Source of the DNA: Odobenus rosmarus divergens
Lineage: Eukaryota; Chordata; Mammalia; Carnivora; Odobenidae
Reading direction: 5' to 3'
Length of the DNA: 64,000 bases
Assembly (NCBI RefSeq): GCF_000321225.1
Contig: NW_004450584.1
Span: 477,654-541,653 of the forward strand
In this document: positions 44,495 to 57,930 of the stretch, in pieces
How the letters are laid out: every line of letters begins with the position of its first letter
Numbering within the stretch: position 1 is the first letter of the stretch
The notes under the pieces: model-generated
Seen by the model: only the letters and a program-made list of their open reading frames with translations
Databases searched by the model: none
Told to the model about the DNA's origin: nothing
Made by a program: the position numbers and the translations under genes

Positions 44495-44834
44495 CCTTGG
44501 GAGATTCTTGAACATGTTGGAAATGAACAGAGCAAGGAGAGACCAGATGTGGGGCGGGCTGGGGACAGACCCATGCCCAGGAAAGCAGCAGGGTTAGTTA
44601 TGGCACCTGGCCAAAGTGAGGGGAGAATTCCGGAAGCTGGAAGAACCTTCCTGGCAGTGGGTGTGGATGTTTTTGCATTCTACCTGTGGGACTTTGTGTC
44701 TCCTTGGCTCACCTTTCTGAATAAACTACTCACCCCACAGGGACGTGGGGAGCACAACAGAGATAATCCCATGGCCCTTGCCACAGGGAGCCGGGAACTG
44801 GCCTCGAAGCTCAGGCCTCCGCAGAGGCTAATGG

Positions 44835-45190
44835 TGTGTTGCGTCATCCAACCTCCTTCCCTAGCCCCTGGCAAGCACTGATCTGCTTCCCGCCTCCACG
44901 GATCTCTCTCTTCTGGCCATTTCTTATAAATGGGACCATACCCTGCGTGGCCTTGTTGTCTGGCTTCCCGGATATGTGTTCGAGGTTCTGCCATGTGGTA
45001 GCGCTTGCCGGTGCGGCTGTCCTTGGCTGAATGACATTCCACTAAGCGCACAGAGCACAGTTTGTTTGCGCATATATCTGCGGGGACCTTTGGGCTGTTT
45101 CCAGCTTTGGGATGTGAGCAATCTTGTGCTGCTGGGAATGTGCGAGTCACTGAATCATTGGGAGTGGGCCTGCTGGGCCACCTGGGGCTT
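44835..45190 (-). repeat. Diverged L1 fragment
   Basis: Phrases such as TTATAAATGGGACCATACCC, GAGGTTCTGCCATGTGGTAG and GGGCTGTTTCCAGCTTTGGG are antisense to the 3' part of L1 ORF2 of old L1 families. Confidence 0.65.
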
Positions 45191-46019
45191 TCTTACTGGA
45201 GCGAGGGTCTGATGGGCTTTGTCTTGCAGAGTGGGCAGCTCTGAGGATTTTATCACACTTCTGAACCAGGAAACCGTCGCAAATGATCAGACGTTAGACC
45301 AGAGCCGTGCAATGGAACTTGAGGCGATGATAGAGCTAGTCTGTTCCCCCGCTGTCCGATGTGTGGCTGGGGCGGCTAAGAAACTGTATCCATGTGTTTC
45401 ATCTTGTATCATTGAAAACCGAACAGCCCTTGCTTCTTCCTCTCCACAGGGGACAGCTCAGCCACCTTAGGGCTGCCTCCCTCTTAGCATCCCATTTCAG
45501 GAATGAAAAGTTGGGAGCTCCACGGGGAGACTCAGCATACCCAAGCCCCCCTGCCCCCGAAAAACATTTCTTAAATACCACTGAGGGGTTTGATGACATA
45601 CAATGACCAACACTGATATCAACGCATAAACACAAATTTCAGCTAGAATTGAAGACCGTCACTGGAAACAGAATGGCCAGCTCCATCTCCAGAAGGCTCT
45701 ATAGTCTCTTGGACAGTCCATGCAGCCTGCATCACAGAAATGGGGCCCGCTCAGCCACGTGCTCTGCTGCGTCCCTCCACTGCTGGGGAGTCCTGTGCTC
45801 AGATGCACGTGGACAGAGCAGGCTCGGACATCCCTGGTGTGACTCCCTTTCACAGCACTAGGATATTTTCCTAAGACCAGCAGATGTGTGGTTAGCTCCA
45901 GATGGTGTCTAGGCAGCCCTGGTTTGAGTAGACCTAATTTTAGTAAGTACAATTTTTATAATAATCCTTGTCTTACCCACCTGTCTTTATTGCTATAAAA
46001 AAGTAATGAAAACAATAAA
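45191..46019. other. Intergenic, no gene recognised
   Basis: Short open frames and unassigned diverged sequence only. Confidence 0.5.
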
Positions 46020-46200
46020 GATATTGACAATAGGAACAACAACAGTTATCAGGCCCTTTCTCTGTGCCAGACATTGTTTTAAAGGAATTATTATGAATCA
46101 ACCACTTAATCCCTCCTCCCCCATGAGGTGGGTGCTATGTACATTCTCATCACGTTGCCAGGACCCCTGGGATTGTCCAACTCCCATTTATTACACAATA
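46020..46200 (+). repeat. MIR element
   Basis: TCTGTGCCAGACATTGTTTTAA, CCACTTAATCCC and ATGAGGTGGGTGCTATGTAC match the MIR core region. Confidence 0.75.
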
Positions 46201-46982
46201 TGCAGCTCAAGAACAGTCCTTTTCTGAAATAGCCACATATGTATTACATAATCTGATCCTAACAATGTTCGCTGTACCGGTACTAAATTCACAAACCTAG
46301 CTTTCCTGACCAAACTCAATAGACAAATTATTCTAGTCCCTAATTTTAGCTATCAGGTTAAGGGACTCGGATTCATGTTTGGCCAACCCAGATTGAATAA
46401 TTTAAGTTCTCTTAAATCGTCATAAAATTTACCCTCCCCTTAAAAACGACTTTCTTTTAAATGTTGCAAACGCCTCTAGAGCAAAAACCCTTTCCAAGAT
46501 CTTAATCTCCACATTAGCTCATAACTCTGAAGGACCGGTTTCCAGAACTTTGCAACATCCAATCAGTCAAGCACCGTTCCATTTTTAAAAGTAAATCAAA
46601 AGGTTTACGTAGCAGAACCTCAAGAAGCAGATTCTCTACACAGTACGTATTTTCAAAACCAGGTAAAACTGCCCGGTTAGCCAGACCCGGGAAAAAAACA
46701 GCCTGTACTTGGCGTCTAGATGTGACCGCATGACACTTTCCGCAGCCGAAGGCAGCGGTCAGCCGCAGGAAGATACCCTCACGATGACCCGGACCGAGCC
46801 CAAGGGTTGGGGATGAGATTCAAAGGCAGACGCCAGACACGTGTCCGCTGGCATTTCCTGGGGCAAACGGACGCGGGAGCCCACCGCGCGCGTAGGGGCG
46901 CCCGGATCGTGCCTCGGGCCCGGCTCCCCGAGCGCCCGCGAGGACGCAGTCCTAAAACAAGGAAAGGATGCGTGCTCAGTGT
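46201..46982. other. Intergenic 3' of H2A
   Basis: AT-rich to about 46650, then GC-rich towards the histone pair. No gene recognised. Confidence 0.5.
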
Positions 46983-47022
46983 GGCTCTTTTCTCGAGACT
47001 GTGGGTGGCTCTGAAAAGAGCC
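46983..47022 (-). terminator. H2A histone 3' stem-loop and downstream element
   Basis: On the minus strand the consensus stem-loop GGCTCTTTTCAGAGCC (47022-47007) lies 56 nt after the H2A stop. A purine-rich GAGAAAAGAGCC (46994-46983), a likely U7 snRNA target, follows 12 nt later. This marks a replication-dependent, non-polyadenylated histone mRNA. Confidence 0.93.
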
Positions 47023-47078
47023 TTTGGTGTCACGGGGCCCCTGGGGCGCACGGCCGCTGCCAGCCCGCCTCCGCAGCC

Positions 47079-48164
<1,086 letters not shown>

Positions 48165-48191
48165 GGCGCGCCGGGCGCCCCGGAACCCAAA

Positions 48192-48230
48192 GGCTCTTTT
48201 CAGAGCCACCCACACAATCGAAAAAGGGTT
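48192..48230 (+). terminator. H2B type 3-B 3' stem-loop and downstream element
   Basis: The consensus GGCTCTTTTCAGAGCC lies at 48192-48207, 27 nt past the stop. A purine-rich TCGAAAAAGG follows at about 48218-48227. Confidence 0.93.
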
Positions 48231-51200
48231 TCGAACACGGTGAAGGGTTGTCATGTGAACCAATTCCGTTGTGTGCGTCCGTTTCCTGGTTATCGGGTTT
48301 GTGTGCGCGCGCGCCTGTGCGTATGTGAGCAGAGAGCAAGAATGTGTAGGTGTTTTTTACGGAGGTCTAGGATGGTGGCCGTGGCCAGTGCGACCAAGGA
48401 GCCCGTGTCCACCCTCCGCTTGGGGGCTATTCATGCATCGTTAGTCGAAGTAGGAGCCTTGAGCTCTGCATCCTCTGGTGGCTGCAGAGCGTATCCCCGG
48501 CGTTTGCGCGCGTGGACTCCCAGGCCGCGCACGGTCCGCGCGTGGCGTGCGCCTGTGGGTGAGGGGCGCGGGTCCTTTCTTCCGTAAGGACCTCATGCGA
48601 GCCTTCCTTTCCCGGTGTCCCTGATGAATGGACTCCGGAGCTGAGGACTTGGTTGTTGCGCAGCCCAGGCGGTGGCGCCTGGAGCTGCATCCCTGCCTGG
48701 ATCGGACATCTTTATTCTCAAGCAGGGGACATTTCCGGGAGGATGTTTGCGTAGCTGGATCTTGCAGCGGCATTGAAACCGAGAGGGAGACGGCAGCGTC
48801 CTGTGCGCGGGAGCCAGATGTAATAAGCCGCTTCCTGCTGCAGGGATGGGGGAGATCAGCTCAAGACAATAATTCCCTTTCTCTGTAATTCCCCCTTTTC
48901 TGAACAAATTAGCTCCTTTCTCTTTCAGCAACTTTGTTATTATTTTCTGTGAAGCGTCAGTGACGTACAATTCCCCCTTTCTTTGAATTTATGACATTTA
49001 ATTTGGAAAGTGTTCTCGGTCTGAGAAAGCGCTTTGGCACGAAGAGTCTTCACTTGGGAAAAGACATCGCTTTGCCTTTTCCTTCACTTTGCTCTTATTT
49101 GTAAACAAGGGATTTTTAATCGCTTCCTTGAGCGTGTTTGAGTCTTAGATGTATTGGAAGGTGGTGGCATCCATACACAATGAAAGAGAACAGTCGTGTT
49201 TTTGCAAATCGTCTCTCGGAAGGAGGCCGGTCGGGTATTGGGCTGGGCGGGAGGGTCTGGAGGGAACGTCGCCCCCCGGGCGTCCTCCGCTCCAGCGGCT
49301 GGAAGCCCACCCACCCATTACTTCTGCGTGGGTCCAATCTAAAGGGATTTAAAATCTCACACGTTTTTCAGTTGACATCTAAAATACTTTTATCCTTAGT
49401 TCTAATAGTTACAAGGATGCAAATCCCAACACAGGACGTTACCAACAAAAATTTTTAAAGAAACGTTGGAATATTTGTAACGTTCTTGAGCTGTTACACA
49501 TTTTCAAAATTTTTTTAATTGAGATATAGGTGATCACATCAATCTTTTCAAGGTATCTATTGAAATAGCAATTCGATACCATAATCAATTCATAAAACAC
49601 ATGATCAAATTCTTCGTTAACACTGAGATGGTCTAGATGATCCTTTTTTTCTCCCTGAACTCATACCCATTGCACCTCTCAGATTTTCATCGAAATGTAA
49701 GATATGTTTTTAATTGTTTTATCTACTACCCTTACTTATCCAAAAAAAAAAAAAAATTAATGAAAGTTATGTAAATTGAAATTTAAAAATACTTAAAAAA
49801 TCACCTGGGCAGTGCGCAATGGATGAAAACATAAGTTTTGGTACACAGTTATCAAAGATAGATAATTGTAATCCTCAAACAATCAGAATTTAATCTTGGT
49901 GAAACCTACGTCATTCAGTGAGATCGGTGGTGATGCTTCCTGCATTATTCGTTCAGTTTATGCCTCGATAGGCACATATAGTATTGTTATGGTTACAGTG
50001 ATATCGGTGTGCATCCTTGCTTTCCCTTTACTTTCTTTTTTAGATACATGCTCTGAACCAATATTTACAGACAAAACAAAACAAAACACCCAAAAAACCC
50101 ATAGTGACAGAAATTTTGTCATGGCTATTTTACTCCATTCTTTCACTCCCAGTTACCATCCCAAAATTTGAAAACGGGTGAGGTATCATCAGAATCAACA
50201 CCTTTAATTTTAAGAGATGTATGATTCATACTGAACACTACAGAATCCAGCCCTCCACTATGAAGCAGGGGCCTCCTGATTGGGTCTGATCCCTCAGCCC
50301 ACTACCCAGGTAGATTAGGAGTCCGTATCTTCAGGAGGGAACAGGAAACTAGTCTCCCAGACCCACGTGATTCTCTGCCTGAATAATGAGCTTAAAACAT
50401 AGGTTTAATGAAATGAAACTCGTCTCCACCAGTGTGTGAAATTGCTAGCAGTAGGCAACAAAAATAAAAAAGCAAAATAAACAAATCCCAAATACATTAG
50501 TATGAGAATGTTTTGTTGTGGGTAATGCAAAATGCAGATTAATTTCTCAGTCTTTTCAGGGCTCTGGCACACACACTTCATTAGCACGAAGACAAAAAAA
50601 AGACGACTGCCTCTATTTGCTCAACAGTATGGTGGAGGCTGCAGAGACAGCCAGCCCCACAGCCCTGGACGGAGCATGGGCCCAGTTGGGCCCTCTCCTC
50701 CCAGGGAATCTGTTAAGGAAGATGCAGGGTGAGAGTCCCTGCTGTTGAGAATTTATAATCAAGAAAATGGAGGCAGATTGAATAGAGAGCCCACGTTTGT
50801 AATACTGCTACAACAGAGCAAGAGAAACGTTATTTACGTTAAGCTGGAGGTTGGAGCAAGAGGCTCGCTGGGTATAGACAGCGCATAGGCTCGGAGAGGG
50901 AGGGCCCAACACAATGGAAGAATTCTCTGGGTTTGAGATAACAAAGTAAACGCTTAGATCTGGAAGGCACTGTAGGGATTTCACAGGTATCTTACCTGAG
51001 GCCCATTTAAGAAACTCTCCCGACCCTCCATCTCAGCTAAAAATTTCAAGTCAAATTTGAGTGGGAGGGGCTATCCCTTTAATAAAAAAGCAAACAGCTT
51101 ACTGTGTAATAGGTTAAATGCTGAAGGAAGCGTGGCAGTCACCAGAGATGGTGTGAGTCCCCTAGGGCACAGGAATCAGGCCAAGGCCCGCCTGAGGGAA

Positions 51201-52084
51201 CCAAGGCTTCCACCCAGATCCTGGGAGGCCTGCTGGCTTTCGGAGACTAGGATGCTCTTGGAGGTGTGCTTTGTACTTTGGTGGGAGTCACCAGTACCAG
51301 ATGTTTTTAGGGCCAGGGAGCCGGATGCTTCAGTTATGAAGCAGGCACATTTTATCCCCTTTGCGTATCATTTACCTGTTTGTTTTTGTTTTGTTTTCCT
51401 TAAATGCCCTCCCTTCGTTTTGTTAAAAAGGCTCTTTCCACTGGGTGTTACACAGATACTGATAAAATATTAAACACGTCTGAAACTAATGAATACAATA
51501 AAAAGGATATTTGGCCGCTTACTAGGCTTATGTTAAAAGTATACACGTTTTTCGAAAAAAGAAATAGCGGTCTCCTAATAGGAAGCATTTTGGCGGAGTA
51601 GGAGTTCGGAGGCCACGATCTGCGCTCCCGCCGTTTTGATTTTTCCAACAGAAACGCTCGATGCCCATAAAAAGCTGCTTCAACTCAACACTGCTTGAGG
51701 GGATTGTGGCCAGAAGCTCCTGGTGCCCAGTGGGGCCAGGGAAGGACGCCACCAAGGCCGCACAACACCCAGAGCCTCACTACCATCGCGCCCAGCGGAC
51801 CCCGACCTCACCCATTAAGGGCCGGGGGGGGGGTGCTGCTGGGGAGGGTGGCCTGAGGACTTCCTGGAGGTGACGCGCGCCCTCACCCCACCGGGCCCCC
51901 GCCTTTATAAAGCCAAGGCCGCGCTCCCTCTGCCGCTGCTGGCTCGGTGGACACTGAGGCGAGAGGCCCTTGCGGGATACACTCCTTTAGAGGAATTCAG
52001 CTTTAGACCAAGTCTTGCGCCCCGTCACGCACTCCAGTGCCCCAGGACCCCCATGGAGCAGCACTAGATTAGACCGGGTGGCAC
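48231..52084. other. Spacer between the two H2B genes
   Basis: No gene recognised. It is AT-rich from about 48890 to 51600 and GC-rich near 51760-52080. A TTTATAAA at 51903-51910 on the plus strand lacks a histone frame downstream. No complete CAN-SINE occurs in this spacer. Confidence 0.5.
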
Positions 52085-52122
52085 GCTCTTTTCTGAGCAC
52101 AGAGGTGGCTCTGAAAAGAGCC
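52085..52122 (-). terminator. H2B type 3-A 3' stem-loop and downstream element
   Basis: On the minus strand, GGCTCTTTTCAGAGCC (52122-52107) lies 27 nt past the stop, followed by the purine-rich GCTCAGAAAAGAGC (52098-52085). Confidence 0.93.
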
Positions 52123-52149
52123 TTTGGGTTCCGGGGCCCCCGGCGCGCC

Positions 52150-52587
<438 letters not shown>

Positions 52588-52727
52588 TTATTTATGGTCT
52601 CCATATTCAAATGAAGGCTCCAAATCGCTGGAATCCGATTGGACGGCCGGCTGCGCCGGGACCGCTAGGAATTTATGTAAATAGCAGACGCCGGTCTTCT
52701 TTCCTATTGGACGGTAATCCGACCAAT
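52588..52727 (-). promoter_or_regulatory. Promoter of H2B type 3-A
   Basis: On the minus strand: CATAAATAA TATA-like box (52596-52588), an octamer with one mismatch ATTTGAAT (52612-52605), a second octamer-like element (ATGTAAAT on the plus strand, 52675-52682), and CCAAT/ATTGG elements at 52638-52642, 52706-52710 and 52723-52727. The octamer is weaker than at the 3-B gene. Confidence 0.8.
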
Positions 52728-53214
52728 CGGAAGACGCGTGTGCCGCGCGCGGGGAGTCAGGTTGAGGATCTTCGTTCCAGCCGGGAGAGGGCTCTTTGTC
52801 TAGTCGTAGGTTCTGGATGGGACAAAATAGGAACCGGAATACGGACACTAAAATACGGAAATAAAAACCGGTTTAACCCCGCGTCTCCATCTTCTCCGGC
52901 CAAGGGCAAACACATTTCTGAGGCCAAAGGCTGGAGAGGAGAAGCTGATACTTACTGAGCAGAGGGGAAGGGGGAATAATTTAACTATTTCCCATCATCT
53001 GCCCTCCCCCCCCCCCCCCCCCCGCCAAGAGGCCGGTTTAAGAGTTCATGAGCAAATGCAAAGGACTCTAGGAAACACCGAAAATACATTAAGGTACTTG
53101 TATTGGATGTGTAGCTACAGGGCAGGCGTTCAACTGGAGGGAGGAAATGAATCCGTTTCAAGGGAAACAGTCCTCCTTCAAATTGTTAATTTCAACGCTG
53201 ACGACTCCACTTTG
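52728..53214. other. Intergenic with a poly-C run
   Basis: An 18-base or longer poly-C tract lies at about 53007-53024. No gene. Confidence 0.7.
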
Positions 53215-53590
53215 AAGTGACAGGTACATGCTAAGTGCTTGATACATAGGATCTCATCTAGTCTGCTAAAACGTCCGACGGTTAGAGGCACCTGCCTGGC
53301 GCAGTGGGTTGAGCTGGACTCTTGCTTTCGGCTCAGGTGGGGATCTGGGGTCGTGATCTAGGGTTGTGATCTCTGGGTGGTGGGATTGAGCCCCGCAACA
53401 GTCTCCATGTCAGTGGGGAGTCTGCTTGAAAATTCTCTCCCCCTCCCCCCAATGGTGGGCACACGTGAGGACCCGCTCTCGCTCTCAAATAAATAAACCT
53501 TAAAAAAAAAATCCTGCAGGTAAGTGCTATTGTTCTCTAGACATCAGAACACAGGCTTGTAGACCTGTTAAATAAGCTGAGGCCTATTAA
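53215..53590 (+). repeat. MIR element split by a CAN-SINE
   Basis: MIR-like CATGCTAAGTGCTTGATACA (53228-53247) is interrupted by a SINE at 53287-53510 (GGCACCTGCCTGGCGCAGTG ... AAATAAATAAACCTT) and resumes with GGTAAGTGCTATTGTTC. Confidence 0.7.
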
Positions 53591-54379
53591 AAATGTTAAG
53601 AATTTATTTGAGCAAAAATTGATTAGAATCAGGCAGCACCCAGTTTAACAGATAGAAAGGAATTCCAAGGAGCTGTACAAACTGAAAAACGTGTATATGC
53701 AGAACTGAATGTGAACAAGAAGTCACACGAAGCAAAGAAAGCAATATTGCAAGGTCCCTTTCCTTTTCCAGGATGGCAGGGGGCTATCAGACCAATTACC
53801 TCACTAGAGCTGATCAGGGAATTCCTGACTGACACCATTCTGGGAGAGCTAACACTTTCAATAAATTAAGTCTTGGTTAGCTGACCGGAAGCTTAGCATG
53901 AGGCACTCCATTTTGGACCTTTTGTCCTGTTTTTATCAGAAGTTACCAGATTAATTCCTATAAACATGAGTTAGGTTTCCCTATATGTTAAATGCCAAGA
54001 GGGAAAGAAAAGGTGTTCAGAATTCACATTTCTCACTTACTTCAGCATCACCTGGGAAGCTCGTTAGAAATGCAGACTCTTGGGCTCCACCTCAAAGGTA
54101 TTGACTCAGAATCTGTATTTCAAACAGCTCTGTTCAGGGGGTCACTTCTCTGGCCACTTTAGCCACCCAGGGCATTCTCCAAGCAGGCCAGGAAACTTAA
54201 CGGTGCCCCCAAGACAAAATGGCTCACAGCTTCAGAGCAGTTAACAAGATACCTTCAAGATACCAACACAAATGCCCTCCATATGCAAATATGTTCTCTG
54301 AGGTCCATGGGCCTCTTGACATTTGGGTGCCCTGAGCTGCTTTGGACATACTCAGCATTAAACCATTTTATCTGTTTAC
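53591..54379. other. Intergenic with LTR-like sequence
   Basis: GAATTTATTTGAGCAAAAATTG to CACTCCATTTTGGACC (53600-53920) looks like an old LTR. No coding region. Confidence 0.45.
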
Positions 54380-54610
54380 CTTAAAAATATATAATTGATT
54401 TAACAAATATTTCTATGGAGCTCATTAGGAGATAGGTAACCATTTATTAAATACCTAATTCAATGTGGTGCCCATAACAGCCTTTCCAGGACTGCACTAT
54501 TATCAACCCCATCTTACAGATGGGTAGCAGAAGGCTGGAGAAAATATGTCCCAAGTTAAGTAGCCCGTGAGGCAGGAGCTGACCCTGGAAATCAGGTTGA
54601 CTGGTACTGG
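54380..54610 (+). repeat. MIR element
   Basis: CCCATCTTACAGATGGGTAG, AAGTTAAGTAGCCCGTGAGG and CAGGAGCTGACCCTGGAAAT fit the 3' half of a MIR. Confidence 0.75.
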
Positions 54611-55749
54611 GCACCAAGCTAACTGCAACCTAGAATTGGAAAATTTTTGGATAGGGACCTTTATTTCATTTTGTAGAAGGAAGGAACACCACTGTGATGT
54701 GGTGTGTAGAAGAAAAATATTAAAACACAGATGCATTGCTCTGTATTTAAGTTTCTGGCAAAAAAAAAAAAGTCAGACGTTGTATAATTTCTCCTGCGGT
54801 AGAAAGATGGTATTATCAATGAAATCGCACCGACTTCCACAATCACGGATTCCATTAGGAAGATAAAGTCTTTGAATACAAGGCACTTAAGAAAATAGAA
54901 AAAGAGCTTGTTTCTGCATCATCTATCCAAACCACTTTTGCGGACATCGTTACTGTGTTCTCTGGGAGATGTAATGGGTAATGCATAGAGATGATTTGTC
55001 TAGGCTCCCAGCACCACTGGAAGAGGTCTGAGGCTTGATCTCGCCCAGGAGGTGCACTCCAAGCAAGAATTGCTCTGCTTTTGCCTGCAGATTTAGTTGG
55101 CTCAGATCTCTCCGACGTATTCTCGAAACTCACCATTCAGAGGCAGTCTTTCTGTCTCAGCTGGGGCTCATGGGAGGCAGGCACTGGGGCTGTTAACACG
55201 TTTGCGATGTCAGGGAGGAAAGAGTTTCTGCGACTGAGGAGCTGGAGGTTTGGGGGGGGACATGCTTTGAGTATGTCAGAGAGCTAGTGACAGGATTTTC
55301 AGGAACTGGTGCAAAATGAGAATCTCGGCATCTTGTCCAAAGACTACTGAGACTTGTAGGATGCCCACAGCAGAGCATCGAAGCGATCTCGGGGCGCTTC
55401 TCGGGGCAGCCCTGGTGTGGGCTCAGGTTGCTGGCCAATGAAGCTGGCCCTGGGTGCCCCTCAACCTGCAGGCCCCATGCGGGGGTGGCGGTCGTGGTCC
55501 CAGCCACTTGTCACCCACAGTCCCCTCACCCACCCTGGTCCTGCCAGCCCTTGGAACGCTGGTCCTCCACCAGGTCCTGCTGGGGGTTCTTGGCTTCCTT
55601 GGGGTGTGGGATAGGAGGTGAGTATTTCTAAAAACGGCCTCGAGTAAGAGGCTGTGTTTCTGCGTAGGTGCTAAGTTTCGGGAGTCCCTCTACCCCCACA
55701 TAGTGGCTGGTTAGTGCCAGAAAATCAGGACCAGACTCTCCTGGGCTGG
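54611..55749. other. Intergenic, no gene recognised
   Basis: Short open frames only. Confidence 0.5.
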
Positions 55750-56305
55750 TACTATGGACTGGATGTGTGTGTCTTCCCCAAACGCATATGTTGATACCCT
55801 AATCCCCAGGGGACTGATGTCAGGAGCTGGGGCCTTTGGGAGGAGAGTAGGATTATAGGAGGTCATGGCGTTGGGGCACCTGTGGGGGGTTAGTGTCCTT
55901 ATAAGAAGAGCTAGGACATGGGGCGCCTGGGTGGCTCAGTCATTGTGCATCAGCCTTCGGCTCAGGTCATGTTCCCAGAGTCCCGGGATCGAGCCCCGCG
56001 TCGGGGTCCCTGCTCCGCAGGAAGCCTGCTTCTCCCTCTCCCACTCCCCCTGCTTGTGTTCCCTCTCTTGCTGTGTCTCTCTGTCAAATAAATAAATAAA
56101 ATCTTAAAAAAAAAAAAAAGAGCCAGGACAGTCCTTGCTTCTCTCTCTCTGTTCCATGTGAGGACGTGGTGAGAAGGGGGCCCTCTGCAAGCCTGGAAGA
56201 GAGACCCCATCGGGAACCCAGCTGGCTGGTACCTGATCTTGGACTTCCAGCCCCCAGAACCTGGAGGATGAATGCCTGTTGTTCACGTGGCCTGGTCGGT
56301 GGTGT
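55750..56305 (+). repeat. Old interspersed repeat split by a CAN-SINE
   Basis: The element (TGGGGCCTTTGGGAGGAGAG, TTAGTGTCCTTATAAGAAGA, CTTGGACTTCCAGCCCCCAG) is interrupted at 55920-56119 by a SINE with GGGGCGCCTGGGTGGCTCAG head and an A-rich tail. The duplicated AGAGC(T/C)AGGACA flanks look like a target-site duplication. Confidence 0.75.
55920..56119 (+). repeat. CAN-SINE
   Basis: Full-length, head GGGGCGCCTGGGTGGCTCAG, tail AAATAAATAAATAAAATCTT plus poly-A. Flanked by near-identical 11-12 bp repeats (AGCTAGGACATG / AGCCAGGACAG). Confidence 0.95.
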
Positions 56306-57062
56306 TTGTCACAGCGCTTGGGGTCAGGAGCAGCATGGCCTATTGACAGAGGCAACAGTGTGGGGCAAGCTGAGATTTTCTAAGAAGGGGTGGGGGGAAG
56401 GGAGGGAGGGAGGGAGGGCACAGAGTCGTGAAAGAAGAACTCTTTACAGTCTGGACATGTAAGTCCACTTCAGATTGCTTCTCTCTCTTTTTTTTTTTTT
56501 CTTAAGATTTATTTGCCGAACCTCCCTCAGCAGGAGGCTGGGCACCCACCCCTCCAAACTCCTGCCCTACTCTTCACGGGGATGGGGGCTCTGGGCCCAC
56601 TTGTGCCGTATGCCGGCTGAGACAGGTACTGCCCCACATCCTGTGCAAGGAGACTGGGTTTCGACCTCCTGTTGGCCAAAGCATCTGTGCTCATTCCATG
56701 TTATTTCAGCAAGCAGAAGAGAGGGGATCGATCTGCAATCAAATAGCATCTCCAGGTGTGACTGAGAGATGGGGCACCATGGCAGCAGAGGTGGGACCAG
56801 ATCAGGGAGCCGAATCGGAGCCCACCACTGTCTTGCCACGCCTGGTGGTCGTGGAGAAGTCCTGCTCATGTTCTGGTCTGAGCTTTTGTGTTATGAGCTT
56901 CCAGACCAGAAAACGGCTGAAGTCAGACTGGGCCCAACGTACAAACCTGGCGAGGTCTGGGGTTGGATTGGGTCTGACTGAAGTTGGGCTTGGTCCAGTG
57001 TGAGGCCTCAGGTGAATCAAAGTTTGTTTAAAGGCTGAACAAGCAGGGTAACCATACCAAAC
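56306..57062. other. Intergenic, no gene recognised
   Basis: Includes a (GGGA)n run at about 56397-56420 and a poly-T run near 56489. Confidence 0.55.
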
Positions 57063-57930
57063 ATCATCTTTTTTCTTTTTTAAAGTTTTTATTTGAATTC
57101 CAGTTGGTTAACATGCGGGGTAATATTAGATCCAGGAGCACAATATAGTGACTATCACTATTGTACTTCCATCCAACACCCGGTGCTCATCACGACAAGT
57201 GCCCTCCTTCATCCCCATCACCCGGTTCCCCCATCTCCCCACCCACCTCCCCTCTGGTGACCATCAGCTTATTCTGTGTAGTCTGTTTCTTGGTTTGTGT
57301 CTTATTTTCCTTTGCAACTTTGCTTTTTTCTTGACTTTCACATATGACTGAAATCATATGATAATTGACTTTCTCTGCTTGACTGATTTCACTTAGCATA
57401 ATCTCCTCCAGTCCCATCAACGTGGATGTAAAAGTTGGGTATTCATCCTTTCTGATGGCTGAGTAATATTCCATTGTATATACGGACCACATCTTCTTTA
57501 TCCATTCATCTGTTGAAGGGCATCTCGGCTCTTTCCACAGTTTGGCTACTGCAGACATTGCTGCTATGAACATTGGGGTGCATATGGCTCATCTTTTCAC
57601 TACATCTGTGTCTTTAGGGTAAATAGCCAGTAGGGCAATTGCTGGGTCATAGGGTAGCTGTATTTTTAATTTTTTGAGGAACTTCCACACTGTTTTCCAG
57701 AGTAGCTGCACCAGCTTGCATTCCCACCAACAGCGCACGAGGGTTCCCCTTTCTCCGCATCCTCACCAACACCTGTTGTTTCTTGGGTTGTTTCCTGAGT
57801 TGTTATTTTTAGCCATTCTGACCGGTGTGAGGTGATAGCTCATCATGGTTTTGATTTGCACTCCTTCATGCTAAGTGATGTTGAGCATCATTCCATGTGT
57901 CTGTTGGCCATCTGGATGTCCAAAGATAAT
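57063..57930 (-). repeat. 5'-truncated carnivore L1
   Basis: Reverse orientation, beginning with a poly-T tail side. The minus strand encodes WIKKMWSVYTMEYYSAIRKD (ORF2 C-terminus) and neighbouring L1 sequence with stops. Confidence 0.93.

Noticed and set aside
51870..52067. A possible further histone gene downstream of TTTATAAA at 51903
   Set aside because: No histone-fold sequence, octamer or stem-loop follows on the plus strand.
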